A stretch of DNA of 64,000 nt from Nitrospira sp. (GTDB lineage Bacteria; Nitrospirota; Nitrospiria; Nitrospirales; Nitrospiraceae): assembly GCA_005239465.1 (NCBI GenBank), contig SPAW01000006.1:1-64000 (forward strand), written 5' to 3'. How positions within the stretch are numbered: position 1 is the first letter of the stretch; each line of letters begins with the position of its first letter. Made by a program: the position numbers and the translations under genes. Positions 1 to 7,853 of this stretch are shown here, piece after piece. A model generated the notes under the pieces. It was given only the letters and a program-made list of their open reading frames with translations, was not told the DNA's origin and did not search any database.

Positions 1-1890
1 GGCCGGTCCGGCGAGTGTGGGCAGGTCTCGCTGTGTCATCAGGAATTCCTGGATCGCTTCTCCCGAGGTTGCGCCCTTGCGGATCCCCTCGATGACCACC
101 CTCGCCGCGTCGTATCCCTGCATGGTGAAAAGTGAGGGAGTGGTTTGGAAGCGCTTCCGGTATCGTTGAACAAAATCCTGCACGGCGGGGTTTGGGCTGT
201 CCACGAAGAATCCGTCGACGAACGTCGCGCCGTCGACTGTTCGATCGGCGGTGCGGGCGAAGTCCTGCGAATTCCATCCGTTCGTCCCGAGCAGCGGGAC
301 TTTTACATCATGGAACGCGAGCTGTGCAGCGATAAGGCCGATTTCGCTGGAGCGGCTCGGGATGAAAATCGCATCAAACCCCGGCGTGTACAGAAGCCGC
401 TTTTCGTTCCGGTTGATGGGCTTGCCGGCCGGCCGTGACGGATCGACTGGAACGGCGAGTCCATACTTCTTGAGATCCTCGGCTTTGAGCCGCATGATTT
501 GGGGGCCGAAATCCGTCTCACCTTCCTTGAAGGACTCGATGGCGATGACTTCCCCATCGTGCTGTCGGACTTCCAGTGCGAAGAGTCGCGCGAGTTCTCG
601 CCCGTAGACCGTATCGGGGTGAAGGATGCAAAACCGGCGATAGCCTTGTTCATTCGTGGCGTAGGCCACGATGCGTTCAGCCTGCAGGACATACGTAAGA
701 GAGGTGCTGAACAGGTAGTTGCCCAGTCGTCGGACGTTTGGGAGTGTGGCTGCAGGGGTTATCAACGGCACTCTGGTTTTTTGCGCCATTTCCGCCATGA
801 CCGGGAGATTCTTCGACAGCATGGGTCCAATGACAACGAGCGGGCGATCGTCGCTGAGGAGCGCCGTGAGGTCATCCAAGAAGCCCTCACGGTCTGCATC
901 GTGGTCCTTCACGATCAGTCCGATAGACGGTGTGCCGGCCTGCTCGCGAGCACGCTCGACCGCGAGCTGAATGCCTTCTAGCACATCATTGGCGAAGGAG
1001 GCCAGACGTCCCGACAGGGGAAGGACCGCCGCGATGAAATACTGATTCGCTTTCAGCTTGGTCTTTAAGAGAGCCAGAGACTCGCTGGCCTTGGGGCCAT
1101 AGGGATGAGCGGGAAAGGCGGTGAGAAAGTGTTGGGCTTCTCGTTCCGCCCAGTGGTCTTCGCCGCGCGCGGTGTAGTAGTCGATGAGGCGAATGGACGC
1201 GAGGTCGCCGGGGTAGGAACGTGGGTATGCATCCCGCACTCGGATCAGCGCTTTCCTGTCGAGCTTTTCCGCGATAAACTCACGAATCTGTATGCGCGTT
1301 TCAATCACCTGATCGTCCGAACTGCCGGCCATCCCTTCCAAAAGCGTTTGGATGGCTCGTACATAATCTTTCTTTTGAGCCAAGGAGTCCGCGGTCAGTT
1401 TCAGAGCTTCGCGCTTGGTGTCATTGTCGTGAGCCGTGGTGCGAACTTGGGCCAGTAACGGCAGGGCCAGATCCACATTGCCCATGGCAGCATGCGTGCG
1501 GGCCAACATGAGCTTGCCCCGGTCCGCCAGTTCGGACGCGGGAAACTCTGCTTGAAGTTGGTGTAGATACCTGAGCGCCTCAGAGTATTCCTTCATGCCA
1601 TAGAGTGCGGCGCCGAGGAGTAAATACGCGTCATCCAGGTGTTCAGGGCGTGGAGCGGTCGCAAGAAATCGACGAAGAACTGTGGCGGCGGACTCAGAGT
1701 CGCCCTTGTCGATGAGTTGTTTGGCCTGACCCAGGACCGGTAAATTGGGAGCGATGCTCTTTGACTCGTCCGCCGCCTCACCGGACCTCGGTGACGCGAT
1801 GCCTGGGCCGAGCAGTGCGGCGAGAAAGACGACGCCGATCAGACGTGGCCAGACAATGAGGGTGTGGGGGTTGTGCCTGTAGGGGAGCAT
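1..1890 (-). CDS. Periplasmic-binding / penicillin-binding-protein-activator-like protein, 3' end cut by window
   Basis: Minus-strand frame open from ATG at 1890 to the left edge, 630 codons without a stop, so the C-terminus lies outside the window. The N-terminus has a hydrophobic export segment (IGVVFLAALLGPGIA), then about 200 residues of TPR-like helices (LLLGAALYGMKEYSEAL; LMLARTHAAMGNVDLAL). From about residue 280 it resembles a type-1 periplasmic-binding fold (Peripla_BP_6 / LivJ / LpoA group): FIAAVLPLSGRLASFANDVL, VVIGPMLSKNLPVMAEMA, VPLITPAATLPNVRR. TPR plus this fold is the LpoA-like architecture, proteins that either activate cell-wall synthases or bind small ligands; which applies here cannot be told. 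It is transcribed divergently from the recombinase gene across a 190-bp gap. The fold is fairly sure, the role is not. Confidence 0.75.
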   Translation of the reverse strand, partial: MLPYRHNPHTLIVWPRLIGVVFLAALLGPGIASPRSGEAADESKSIAPNLPVLGQAKQLIDKGDSESAATVLRRFLATAPRPEHLDDAYLLLGAALYGMKEYSEALRYLHQLQAEFPASELADRGKLMLARTHAAMGNVDLALPLLAQVRTTAHDNDTKREALKLTADSLAQKKDYVRAIQTLLEGMAGSSDDQVIETRIQIREFIAEKLDRKALIRVRDAYPRSYPGDLASIRLIDYYTARGEDHWAEREAQHFLTAFPAHPYGPKASESLALLKTKLKANQYFIAAVLPLSGRLASFANDVLEGIQLAVERAREQAGTPSIGLIVKDHDADREGFLDDLTALLSDDRPLVVIGPMLSKNLPVMAEMAQKTRVPLITPAATLPNVRRLGNYLFSTSLTYVLQAERIVAYATNEQGYRRFCILHPDTVYGRELARLFALEVRQHDGEVIAIESFKEGETDFGPQIMRLKAEDLKKYGLAVPVDPSRPAGKPINRNEKRLLYTPGFDAIFIPSRSSEIGLIAAQLAFHDVKVPLLGTNGWNSQDFARTADRTVDGATFVDGFFVDSPNPAVQDFVQRYRKRFQTTPSLFTMQGYDAARVVIEGIRKGATSGEAIQEFLMTQRDLPTLAGPA

Positions 1891-2082
1891 TGCGTTTGAA
1901 CGGCGATAATCTGTGCGCCGTACTGACTGACTAGTATCGGAAAGGGTGCGGGGTGTCAAGGAGAACCACCGTGGTTTCATTGTGTTCACATAAGGAGTTG
2001 GCTATAGTTCGTTCAATGTCGCTGAGCGTGGGCTATGAGTGAACCTGTACGGGATCATTGTCGTTTTCATCATTGAGTGGTT

Positions 2083-3018
2083 ATGGCCGATTCAGTATCT
2101 CCGTTATTAGATTCTCTTGCGGAACGATACCTCAGTCAGCTGCGGGTTGAAGGTGGCTTGGCACCCAACACGCTTGAGTCCTACCGGCGAGACCTCACAA
2201 AATTCCAGCAGTACTTGGCGCAGCATCGGCTCCGAATGGTCGATTCCATTTCGCCGCAGATCGTGGTCGCGTTTCTCGCCTCGCTCAAACAAAAGCCGCT
2301 CGCGGCCTCGTCCATTGCTCGCATACTCTCGGCGATGCGGGGTTGGTTTCGTTTTCTGGCTCGGGAAGGCATTGCGGAGGGAGATCCCCTGCGCGATCTC
2401 GCGACCGCGCGCCGGCCGGTCCGTTTGCCGAGAACGCTGACGATGCAGGAAATTACCGCGTTGCTGGACTTGCCAGTGCGTCCTGCCGCCGAGGATTACC
2501 GTGACCGCGCGATGCTGGAATTGCTCTATGCGTCTGGTCTCCGCGTTTCAGAACTCGTCGGGCTCGGTGTTTCGCAGATCGATCTGAACGTGGGCTGCTT
2601 GCGAGTCATGGGGAAAGGCGCCAAGGAGCGAGTCGTGCCGATGGGGCAGACGGCACGGGACGTGCTGGCCGAATACGTGGAGCATGTGCGACCAACCCTG
2701 CTTAAAGGGCGACCGTCGCGGGCACTGTTCGTATCGCGGCGTGGACAGGTACTGACCAGGCAGGCGTTTTGGAAGCTGCTGCGGCAACGTGCGCAGCGCG
2801 CTGGGATTGCAAAGCCGATCTCGCCGCATATGTTGCGGCATTCCTTTGCGACGCATTTGCTCGAAGGTGGGGCTGATCTGCGCGCGGTCCAAGCGATGCT
2901 GGGCCATGCCAATATCGCAACGACACAGATCTATACGCACGTGGATCGCAGTCGACTGAAGCAGGTCCATCGACAACATTTTCCGCGGCAGGCTAGTCGA
3001 CGGCGGTCTCGTGCTTGA
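2083..3018 (+). CDS. xerD: Tyrosine recombinase of the XerC/XerD family
   Basis: A 311-residue site-specific recombinase, the usual length for XerC/D, which with a partner resolves chromosome dimers at dif at the septum. The N-terminal SAM-like core-binding domain covers about residues 8-95 and the catalytic domain about 110-300. The catalytic set is complete: R154 in GLRVSEL, K178 in MGKGAKERVVP, H249 and R252 in HMLRHSF, H275 in LGHANI and nucleophile Y284 in TQIYTHV. An in-frame GTG lies two codons upstream at 2077; neither start has a clear Shine-Dalgarno sequence, so ATG was preferred. XerC cannot be separated from XerD by eye, and the tRNA genes just downstream mean a phage-type integrase must be considered, but length and motifs fit housekeeping Xer better. 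Confidence 0.9.
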   Translation: MADSVSPLLDSLAERYLSQLRVEGGLAPNTLESYRRDLTKFQQYLAQHRLRMVDSISPQIVVAFLASLKQKPLAASSIARILSAMRGWFRFLAREGIAEGDPLRDLATARRPVRLPRTLTMQEITALLDLPVRPAAEDYRDRAMLELLYASGLRVSELVGLGVSQIDLNVGCLRVMGKGAKERVVPMGQTARDVLAEYVEHVRPTLLKGRPSRALFVSRRGQVLTRQAFWKLLRQRAQRAGIAKPISPHMLRHSFATHLLEGGADLRAVQAMLGHANIATTQIYTHVDRSRLKQVHRQHFPRQASRRRSRA

Positions 3019-3098
3019 AGTTGCATGTGCCTGTGGAGCCGCGCGCTACGCACTTGCGAACAGAAGGAATATGCCTGCAAGAAGAGTGCGAGATCTGG

Positions 3099-3125
3099 TT
3101 GACAAGGCGGTAGGGACTTGATAAC
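3099..3125 (+). promoter_or_regulatory. Probable sigma-70 promoter for the tRNA genes
   Basis: A perfect TTGACA at 3099-3104 is followed 15-17 bases later by an AT-rich GATAAC/ATAACC, about 40 bases before tRNA-Val. The -35 is ideal and the -10 weak. It is the only such pair between the recombinase stop and the tRNA. Confidence 0.5.
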
Positions 3126-3163
3126 CTCCGCCGAGGTTGCTAGGAAAATCGAGCGGATAGCTC

Positions 3164-3239
3164 AGGCGGATAGCTCAGTTGGGAGAGCGCTGTCCTTACA
3201 CGGCAGAGGTCACAGGTTCGATCCCTGTTCCGCCTACCA
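3164..3239 (+). tRNA. tRNA-Val (anticodon TAC)
   Basis: A full cloverleaf can be drawn. Acceptor AGGCGGA pairs with TCCGCCT, the D arm is GCTC/GAGC, the anticodon stem CTGTC/GGCAG carries loop CTTACAC with anticodon TAC, and T arm ACAGG/CCTGT carries loop TTCGATC. Discriminator A and CCA are encoded. The first 13 bases of the gene region are duplicated directly upstream (3153-3165 repeats as 3166-3178). Confidence 0.97.
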
Positions 3240-3371
3240 CTGGTTGCTGGTACGCAGACAGGGGATGAGAACATCCATTAGCTCAAGAGATCAAATTTAG
3301 AGTTCGGGACTTGACCGACGACCATACATATAGTCTAGTCGTTCCGATCTTCCGCCATAAGTAGACTTTGA

Positions 3372-3449
3372 GGGGCCGTCGTTCAGCCTGGTTAGGACGC
3401 CAGATTGTCAATCTGGAGGTCGCGGGTTCAAATCCCGTCGGCCCCGCCA
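3372..3449 (+). tRNA. tRNA-Asp (anticodon GTC)
   Basis: Acceptor GGGGCCG pairs with CGGCCCC, anticodon stem CCAGA/TCTGG has loop TTGTCAA with anticodon GTC, and T arm GCGGG/CCCGT has loop TTCAAAT. Discriminator G, as expected for Asp, and an encoded CCA follow. It lies 132 bases after tRNA-Val and 73 before tolQ. Confidence 0.97.
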
Positions 3450-3522
3450 TTTTCCTCAGTGTTTGATACACTCCATTTCACCACGCGGTGCTGTGAGTAG
3501 AGGAGGGAGAGCCTAGACTCGT

Positions 3523-4230
3523 ATGTTTCAAGCTAGTCCTATGGGACTTATCGGCTCGCTCGGAGTTGTTTCCAAGGTTGTCCTGCTGCTTCTCTTCTGC
3601 TTTTCCGTCATTTCCTGGGCCATCATGCTATACAAGTGGGTGGCTTTCCGTGCAGCCGACGCGGAGGACCGCCGATTCATGGCGGTGTTGTCTAAGGCCA
3701 AAGACGTAGATGAAGTGACGCGGCATGCGCAACGTACGACCGGGAGTCCCTGTGCAAAGATTTTCCACGGGGTTGTGGACCGGTTGGGCCGTGCCCCCGG
3801 AGAAAGCCGGGAGTCGCATGATGGCAGCGGTGGAGCCCCGGTGTATGACCGGCATGTTATGGAACGGACGGCGTCGCATATTGCCCAAGGCCAAATTGCC
3901 AAGCTGGAATCGTTTTTGCCGTTTCTTGCGACGACCGGCAACATCAGTCCGTTTGTGGGTTTGCTGGGCACCGTGATGGGGATCATCGATTCGTTCCGAG
4001 AAATCGGCACGCAAGGCACGGCCAGTATTTCCGCCGTGGCGCCAGGCGTCTCCGAAGCCTTAATTGCGACTGCGGCGGGATTGTTCGCGGCGATTCCCGC
4101 CGTCATTGGCTACAACTATTTCCTGACGCGCATCCGGCATACGGCGTTCCGAATGGATTCCGTGGTCGTCGAACTCCTCGCGTTGCTTCCCGCAAAAGCG
4201 AAGCCAGTTCCTGTGGGAGCGAAGGGATGA
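3523..4230 (+). CDS. tolQ: TolQ, proton-channel subunit of the Tol-Pal system
   Basis: A 235-residue MotA/TolQ/ExbB family protein. With TolR it forms the inner-membrane motor that uses proton-motive force to energise TolA and constrict the outer membrane at division. Three hydrophobic segments are visible: about residues 14-35 (VVLLLLFCFSVISWAIMLY), 130-155 (FLATTGNISPFVGLLGTVMG, the family signature) and 170-190 (SEALIATAAGLFAAIPAVIG). GAGGAGGG lies 15 bases upstream of ATG 3523; an in-frame ATG at 3541 is an alternative. The 4-base ATGA overlap with tolR and the following tolA, tolB and pal distinguish it from ExbB. Confidence 0.93.
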   Translation: MFQASPMGLIGSLGVVSKVVLLLLFCFSVISWAIMLYKWVAFRAADAEDRRFMAVLSKAKDVDEVTRHAQRTTGSPCAKIFHGVVDRLGRAPGESRESHDGSGGAPVYDRHVMERTASHIAQGQIAKLESFLPFLATTGNISPFVGLLGTVMGIIDSFREIGTQGTASISAVAPGVSEALIATAAGLFAAIPAVIGYNYFLTRIRHTAFRMDSVVVELLALLPAKAKPVPVGAKG

Positions 4231-4667
4231 TTCTCGAGACCAGACAGCGTCGGTTTTTGGCGGAAATCAATGTGATCCCGCTTGTCGACGTCGTGCTGGT
4301 GCTGTTGGTGATATTCATGGTGACGGCGCCGATGCTCTATCGCGGGATGGACATCAAGTTGCCGACTTCCGCGTCTAACACGATCAAGCCGGAAATCCGA
4401 GCGGTCCTTACGATCGAAAAAGATCAGCGCCTCTACCTCGATAAAGATCAGGTGAGTGTCGCTCAGTTGGAGCGAAAGCTGCGTGTGCTCAAAGAGGAGC
4501 ATGCGGATGTGTCGCTGTATCTGCGGGCTGACCGCGACGTGCCGTATGGAGTAGTTGTCCAGGTGATGGATGGGGTAAAAAAGGCGGGCATCGAAAAAAT
4601 GGGCATGGTGACCGATCCAACTGGACCGGAACGCGTCACCGATGTCGTGACGTCGCAACGCAAATAA
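4227..4667 (+). CDS. tolR: TolR, motor regulatory subunit
   Basis: A 146-residue ExbD/TolR family protein with one transmembrane helix at about residues 14-38 (NVIPLVDVVLVLLVIFMV). The conserved aspartate in that helix is the residue thought to carry protons. The periplasmic part ends with TolR-type text (LRADRDVPYGVVVQVMDGVK). It starts inside tolQ by an ATGA overlap, so the two are translationally coupled. ExbD is excluded only by the operon context. Confidence 0.92.
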   Translation: MILETRQRRFLAEINVIPLVDVVLVLLVIFMVTAPMLYRGMDIKLPTSASNTIKPEIRAVLTIEKDQRLYLDKDQVSVAQLERKLRVLKEEHADVSLYLRADRDVPYGVVVQVMDGVKKAGIEKMGMVTDPTGPERVTDVVTSQRK

Positions 4668-4685
4668 TTCGGGTACAGGGGGTTC

Positions 4686-5651
4686 ATGATACAGGCGTCT
4701 GCGTCAGCTGACCTATGGTTACATGATGAGTGGCAGGCGAATTTCGCTCGTCGTTTGGGAGGCGCAGTGGCGGTCTCGCTTGCGTTGCATGTGGGAGCGC
4801 TGGTCGTGGTGGCGTGGGTTCGGTTGCCCCAGCATGGAGAGCGGCCCTTGGCGTCCATCGAGATTTCACTCGCGAGTGTGCCGACTCCGCCGGTGAAGGC
4901 AATCGAACCGCAGAAGCCCCAACCGAAGGCGGTGGATCAGCCCAAGCCTGCTCCGCCCGCGAAAATGACTCCGGTGCCTGCTCCAGTGGCGCCGGTGAAG
5001 CCGTCTAACGATGTTATGCGTGACGTCATGAAGGGGATCGAACTGCCGCCCGATGCCCCTAAGTTTGGAGACTTCAGCCCGACGGAGAAACCAAAGAAAG
5101 CGCAACTGAAGCTGCCGGATGTACCGGTTGTCTCTGAGACAAAGGAGCCGGTGAGTAAGCTGCAGGATCTTAGTCCGCGGCCGTCGCTGTCGGAGGATTT
5201 CAATAAGGAACTGGATGAAGAGCTCAAGAAGATCAACAAGATCGAGACCCCTAAGCCAATACAAGCAGAGGTATCGCCAAAGCCTATCCCCCAAGTCGAA
5301 GCGAAGGCTCCGAGTGTAAAGGCGGTAGATACCACGCTCAAAGTACCGGGGATGGCTCCTGGGTCGAATGCCTACCTGGGGCGTGTACGGCAGCGAATCA
5401 GTAGTTTTTGGAGCGCTCCGCCCGTGGATGTGACCGGCCAGACGTATGTCGTCGTTGTGCAATTCAGACTTCATCGGAACGGGTCGGTGTCCGGGGTAGC
5501 GATCGAACGGTCCTCTGGGAATGAGTACTACGATTTGGCGGGGAAACGGGCGGTCCTCAGCGCGATCCCATTGCCTATGTTTCCTCCCGAATTGACGGAA
5601 TCCTATTTCGATGCCCATTTCACGTTCACAGTTGGCGAGTCACAAGGGTAA
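4686..5651 (+). CDS. tolA: TolA/TonB-like energy transducer
   Basis: A 321-residue protein: short cytoplasmic N-terminus, one transmembrane helix at about residues 24-44 (GAVAVSLALHVGALVVVAWV), a long Pro/Lys-rich and charged spacer (about 60-220), and a TonB/TolA C-terminal domain (YLGRVRQRISSFWSAPPVD; VVVQFRLHRNGSVSGVAIER). By family it spans the periplasm and passes the motor stroke to Pal and the outer membrane. The spacer is much shorter than the alanine-rich helix of E. coli TolA and more like TonB. Its place between tolR and tolB makes TolA the functional name. Confidence 0.87.
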   Translation: MIQASASADLWLHDEWQANFARRLGGAVAVSLALHVGALVVVAWVRLPQHGERPLASIEISLASVPTPPVKAIEPQKPQPKAVDQPKPAPPAKMTPVPAPVAPVKPSNDVMRDVMKGIELPPDAPKFGDFSPTEKPKKAQLKLPDVPVVSETKEPVSKLQDLSPRPSLSEDFNKELDEELKKINKIETPKPIQAEVSPKPIPQVEAKAPSVKAVDTTLKVPGMAPGSNAYLGRVRQRISSFWSAPPVDVTGQTYVVVVQFRLHRNGSVSGVAIERSSGNEYYDLAGKRAVLSAIPLPMFPPELTESYFDAHFTFTVGESQG

Positions 5652-5658
5652 AGGGTAG

Positions 5659-7002
5659 ATGATGACGTTTCGTGCCGTCATGGTCATTAGCCTCTGTGTG
5701 TCGGTCGGACTGGCCGGGATCTTCGAATCCGGTGCGACTGACGTGTTTCTGGAGGCGACCAGGCCGGACTTCCAGAAGATTCCTCTGGGAGTGGCGGGGA
5801 TCCAGAACATTGGGGGGTCGGATTCGCTTGAAGGACAGATTAAACTGGGCGGCCGCATCGAAGAAGTCCTCAAGGCGGACGTGCGGCGCTCCCTGGTTTT
5901 TTCTCTCGTCGATTTGCCCAGCATTGGAATTAAGATCAGTAATTTGGGGACGGGGCCTGATCCCGTATTCAAGCAGGCGGCTGAACATGGGGTGTCTGTC
6001 ATCGTCTGGGGCAAGGCGGGGATAAAAAACGGGGACAAGGATCCGGATGTCAACATGGACGGCTATGTGTATGATGCGGGCAGTGATGAGGTGGTCGGTG
6101 GCAAACGATATGTAGGGTCCACCTCCGTGGTTCGGCTAATGGCGCATCGGTTTGCCGATGAACTTGTGTTTCGGTATACAGGAGAACCGGGTATCGCTCG
6201 GACGAAGATCGCCTATGTCTCGGAGCAGGGGTCGGCCCGTGAATTATTTGTGATGGACTACGACGGATATGAGCCGCGCCAGTTGACGGCCGATGGATTC
6301 CTGAATCTTATGCCGCGATGGTCGCCGGACCGTCGGTTTTTGGTGTTCACGGCATACCGCAATCGGAACACGCAAGATATCGACATGATTGAATTGGCAA
6401 CAGGGAAGCGTTGGACGCTTGTGTCGTTGGGCGGATTGAATATCACACCGGCTTTGTCTCCTGATGGGAATTTCATGGCGTTTGCATCCAGTTATGAAGG
6501 AAATTCCGAGCTCTACCGTCTGGATACCAGGACAAAGGCTCTTCAGCGATTGACCGTGAATGCCTCCGGAGATCTCTCTCCCTCCTGGTCTCCTTCTGGC
6601 CGCGAACTTGCCTTTACTTCTGACAGGAGCGGGGGGCCGCAGATCTTTCTTATGAGCGGGGATGGTTCCAATGTGCGACGTTTGACGTTTGAAGAAGACT
6701 ACAATGCCGCGCCGGCCTGGTCTCCTCGTGGGAATTGGATTGCCTATGTGTGCCGGACTCCGAAGAAGGATTACAAACTGTGTTTAATCACCCCGGATGG
6801 CCAAAAGCGCGTGCAACTGACCGCGGGGCCTGGGGTAGACGATTCTCCGTCCTGGTCTCCGGATGGACGGCACATCGTGTTTAGTTCCACGGCTGATGGG
6901 AAAAGTCAGCTCTACATGATCAACGCCGATGGCAAAGATCTCGAACGCATTACGTTTACCGGAACACACAACAGCGCGCCGACGTGGTCGCCGGCGTCGT
7001 AA
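5659..7002 (+). CDS. tolB: TolB, periplasmic beta-propeller of Tol-Pal
   Basis: A 447-residue protein, slightly longer than E. coli TolB (430). It has a hydrophobic signal region (VMVISLCVSVGLAGIF), an alpha/beta domain to about residue 165, then beta-propeller repeats of the SPDGxxxxF kind (WSPDRRFLVFTAYRN, LSPDGNFMAFASSYEGNSEL, WSPSGRELAFTSDRSGGPQI, WSPRGNWIAYVC, WSPDGRHIVFSS). TolB binds Pal and TolA in the periplasm. An adjacent in-frame ATG at 5662 is equally possible as the start. It is 7 bases after tolA, in the same operon. Confidence 0.93.
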   Translation: MMTFRAVMVISLCVSVGLAGIFESGATDVFLEATRPDFQKIPLGVAGIQNIGGSDSLEGQIKLGGRIEEVLKADVRRSLVFSLVDLPSIGIKISNLGTGPDPVFKQAAEHGVSVIVWGKAGIKNGDKDPDVNMDGYVYDAGSDEVVGGKRYVGSTSVVRLMAHRFADELVFRYTGEPGIARTKIAYVSEQGSARELFVMDYDGYEPRQLTADGFLNLMPRWSPDRRFLVFTAYRNRNTQDIDMIELATGKRWTLVSLGGLNITPALSPDGNFMAFASSYEGNSELYRLDTRTKALQRLTVNASGDLSPSWSPSGRELAFTSDRSGGPQIFLMSGDGSNVRRLTFEEDYNAAPAWSPRGNWIAYVCRTPKKDYKLCLITPDGQKRVQLTAGPGVDDSPSWSPDGRHIVFSSTADGKSQLYMINADGKDLERITFTGTHNSAPTWSPAS

Positions 7003-7028
7003 TTTTCGGGTGTGAGGCATTGAACGAC

Positions 7029-7066
7029 GATGTTCCCCCCCCTGTATGAAAGAGGGGAACATCTTT
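7029..7066 (+). promoter_or_regulatory. Hairpin between tolB and pal
   Basis: A perfect 10-bp inverted repeat (GATGTTCCCC at 7029-7038, GGGGAACATC at 7054-7063) followed by only TTT and then the AAAGGAGG ribosome site of pal. The short U-run argues for an mRNA-stabilising or partly terminating structure rather than a full terminator. Confidence 0.55.
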
Positions 7067-7085
7067 AAAGGAGGGCATCGACGAT

Positions 7086-7772
7086 ATGAAGAAGTTACAA
7101 TCCACAATCTGTTTGCTGTTGATCCTCGGAGTGGTTGCGCTGGGGATGTCAGGATGCTCCAAGAAGGCCGTCCAGTCCGGCGGAGACACCCAGTCTTCGC
7201 AACAGGGTATGGCCAAGGAATCTGATGGGGCGATCAGAGGCGGGGCCAGTCCGAGTTTCCCCGACACCTCAATTTCTGGACAAGATGCCTCGAGCGGACT
7301 ACGTGGGTTAGACAAGAGTCCATCCGAAGAGCGGGTGGGGAACGGAGGGAACACCTTAATGGCCAAGGCCGATCCAGGCAGTGCCGGCCGCCAGATGGAA
7401 GAGATCCGAGCCGAACAATCCGCGTCGACTGCAGCAGGATTGCGGGATGTTTTTTTCGCCTACGATAGCTTTTCAATTTCAGAAGAGGGACGTCAGGCGC
7501 TTTCCCGTAATGCAGCATGGGTGAAATCGAATCCAAGTGCGCAATTGAAAATCGAGGGACACTGCGACGAGCGGGGCACATCAGCCTACAATTTGGTATT
7601 GGGCGAAAAGCGGGCCAAAGCCGCCCGAAACTATCTTGTCGAGCTTGGCGTGGCCGCCAACCGCCTGTCGGTAGTGTCGTATGGCAAAGAGCGTCCATTC
7701 TGCAAAGAGCACGCAGAGGCGTGCTATGCGCAGAATCGCCGCGGGCATGTGGTCGTCAAGGCGGGCAAGTAG
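7086..7772 (+). CDS. pal: Pal, peptidoglycan-associated lipoprotein
   Basis: A 228-residue OmpA-family lipoprotein. The signal peptide ends in a lipobox (LGMSGC, Cys about residue 24). A Ser/Gly-rich linker of about 90 residues follows, then an OmpA C-terminal peptidoglycan-binding domain (DVFFAYDSFSISEEGRQAL; IEGHCDERGTSAYNLVLGEK; YGKERPFC). It anchors the outer membrane to peptidoglycan and is gathered at the septum by TolB/TolA. AAAGGAGG precedes the ATG. The linker is longer than in E. coli Pal (173 residues in all). Confidence 0.94.
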   Translation: MKKLQSTICLLLILGVVALGMSGCSKKAVQSGGDTQSSQQGMAKESDGAIRGGASPSFPDTSISGQDASSGLRGLDKSPSEERVGNGGNTLMAKADPGSAGRQMEEIRAEQSASTAAGLRDVFFAYDSFSISEEGRQALSRNAAWVKSNPSAQLKIEGHCDERGTSAYNLVLGEKRAKAARNYLVELGVAANRLSVVSYGKERPFCKEHAEACYAQNRRGHVVVKAGK

Positions 7773-7853
7773 GGTAACGGTGGCGATATCCACCTGACGC
7801 CACTGGTAACGCGAGAAAGTAATAGGGTGCTTTGCGTGAGCCTGTCAGACCAC

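Noticed and set aside
499-981. 160-codon plus-strand frame near the left edge
   Set aside because: The minus strand here is open for 630 codons with a signal peptide, TPR and binding-protein motifs; the plus frame has none.
4866-5618. 250-codon minus-strand frame opposite tolA
   Set aside because: Product is almost entirely Arg, Leu and His, the complement of the Pro/Lys-rich TolA linker.
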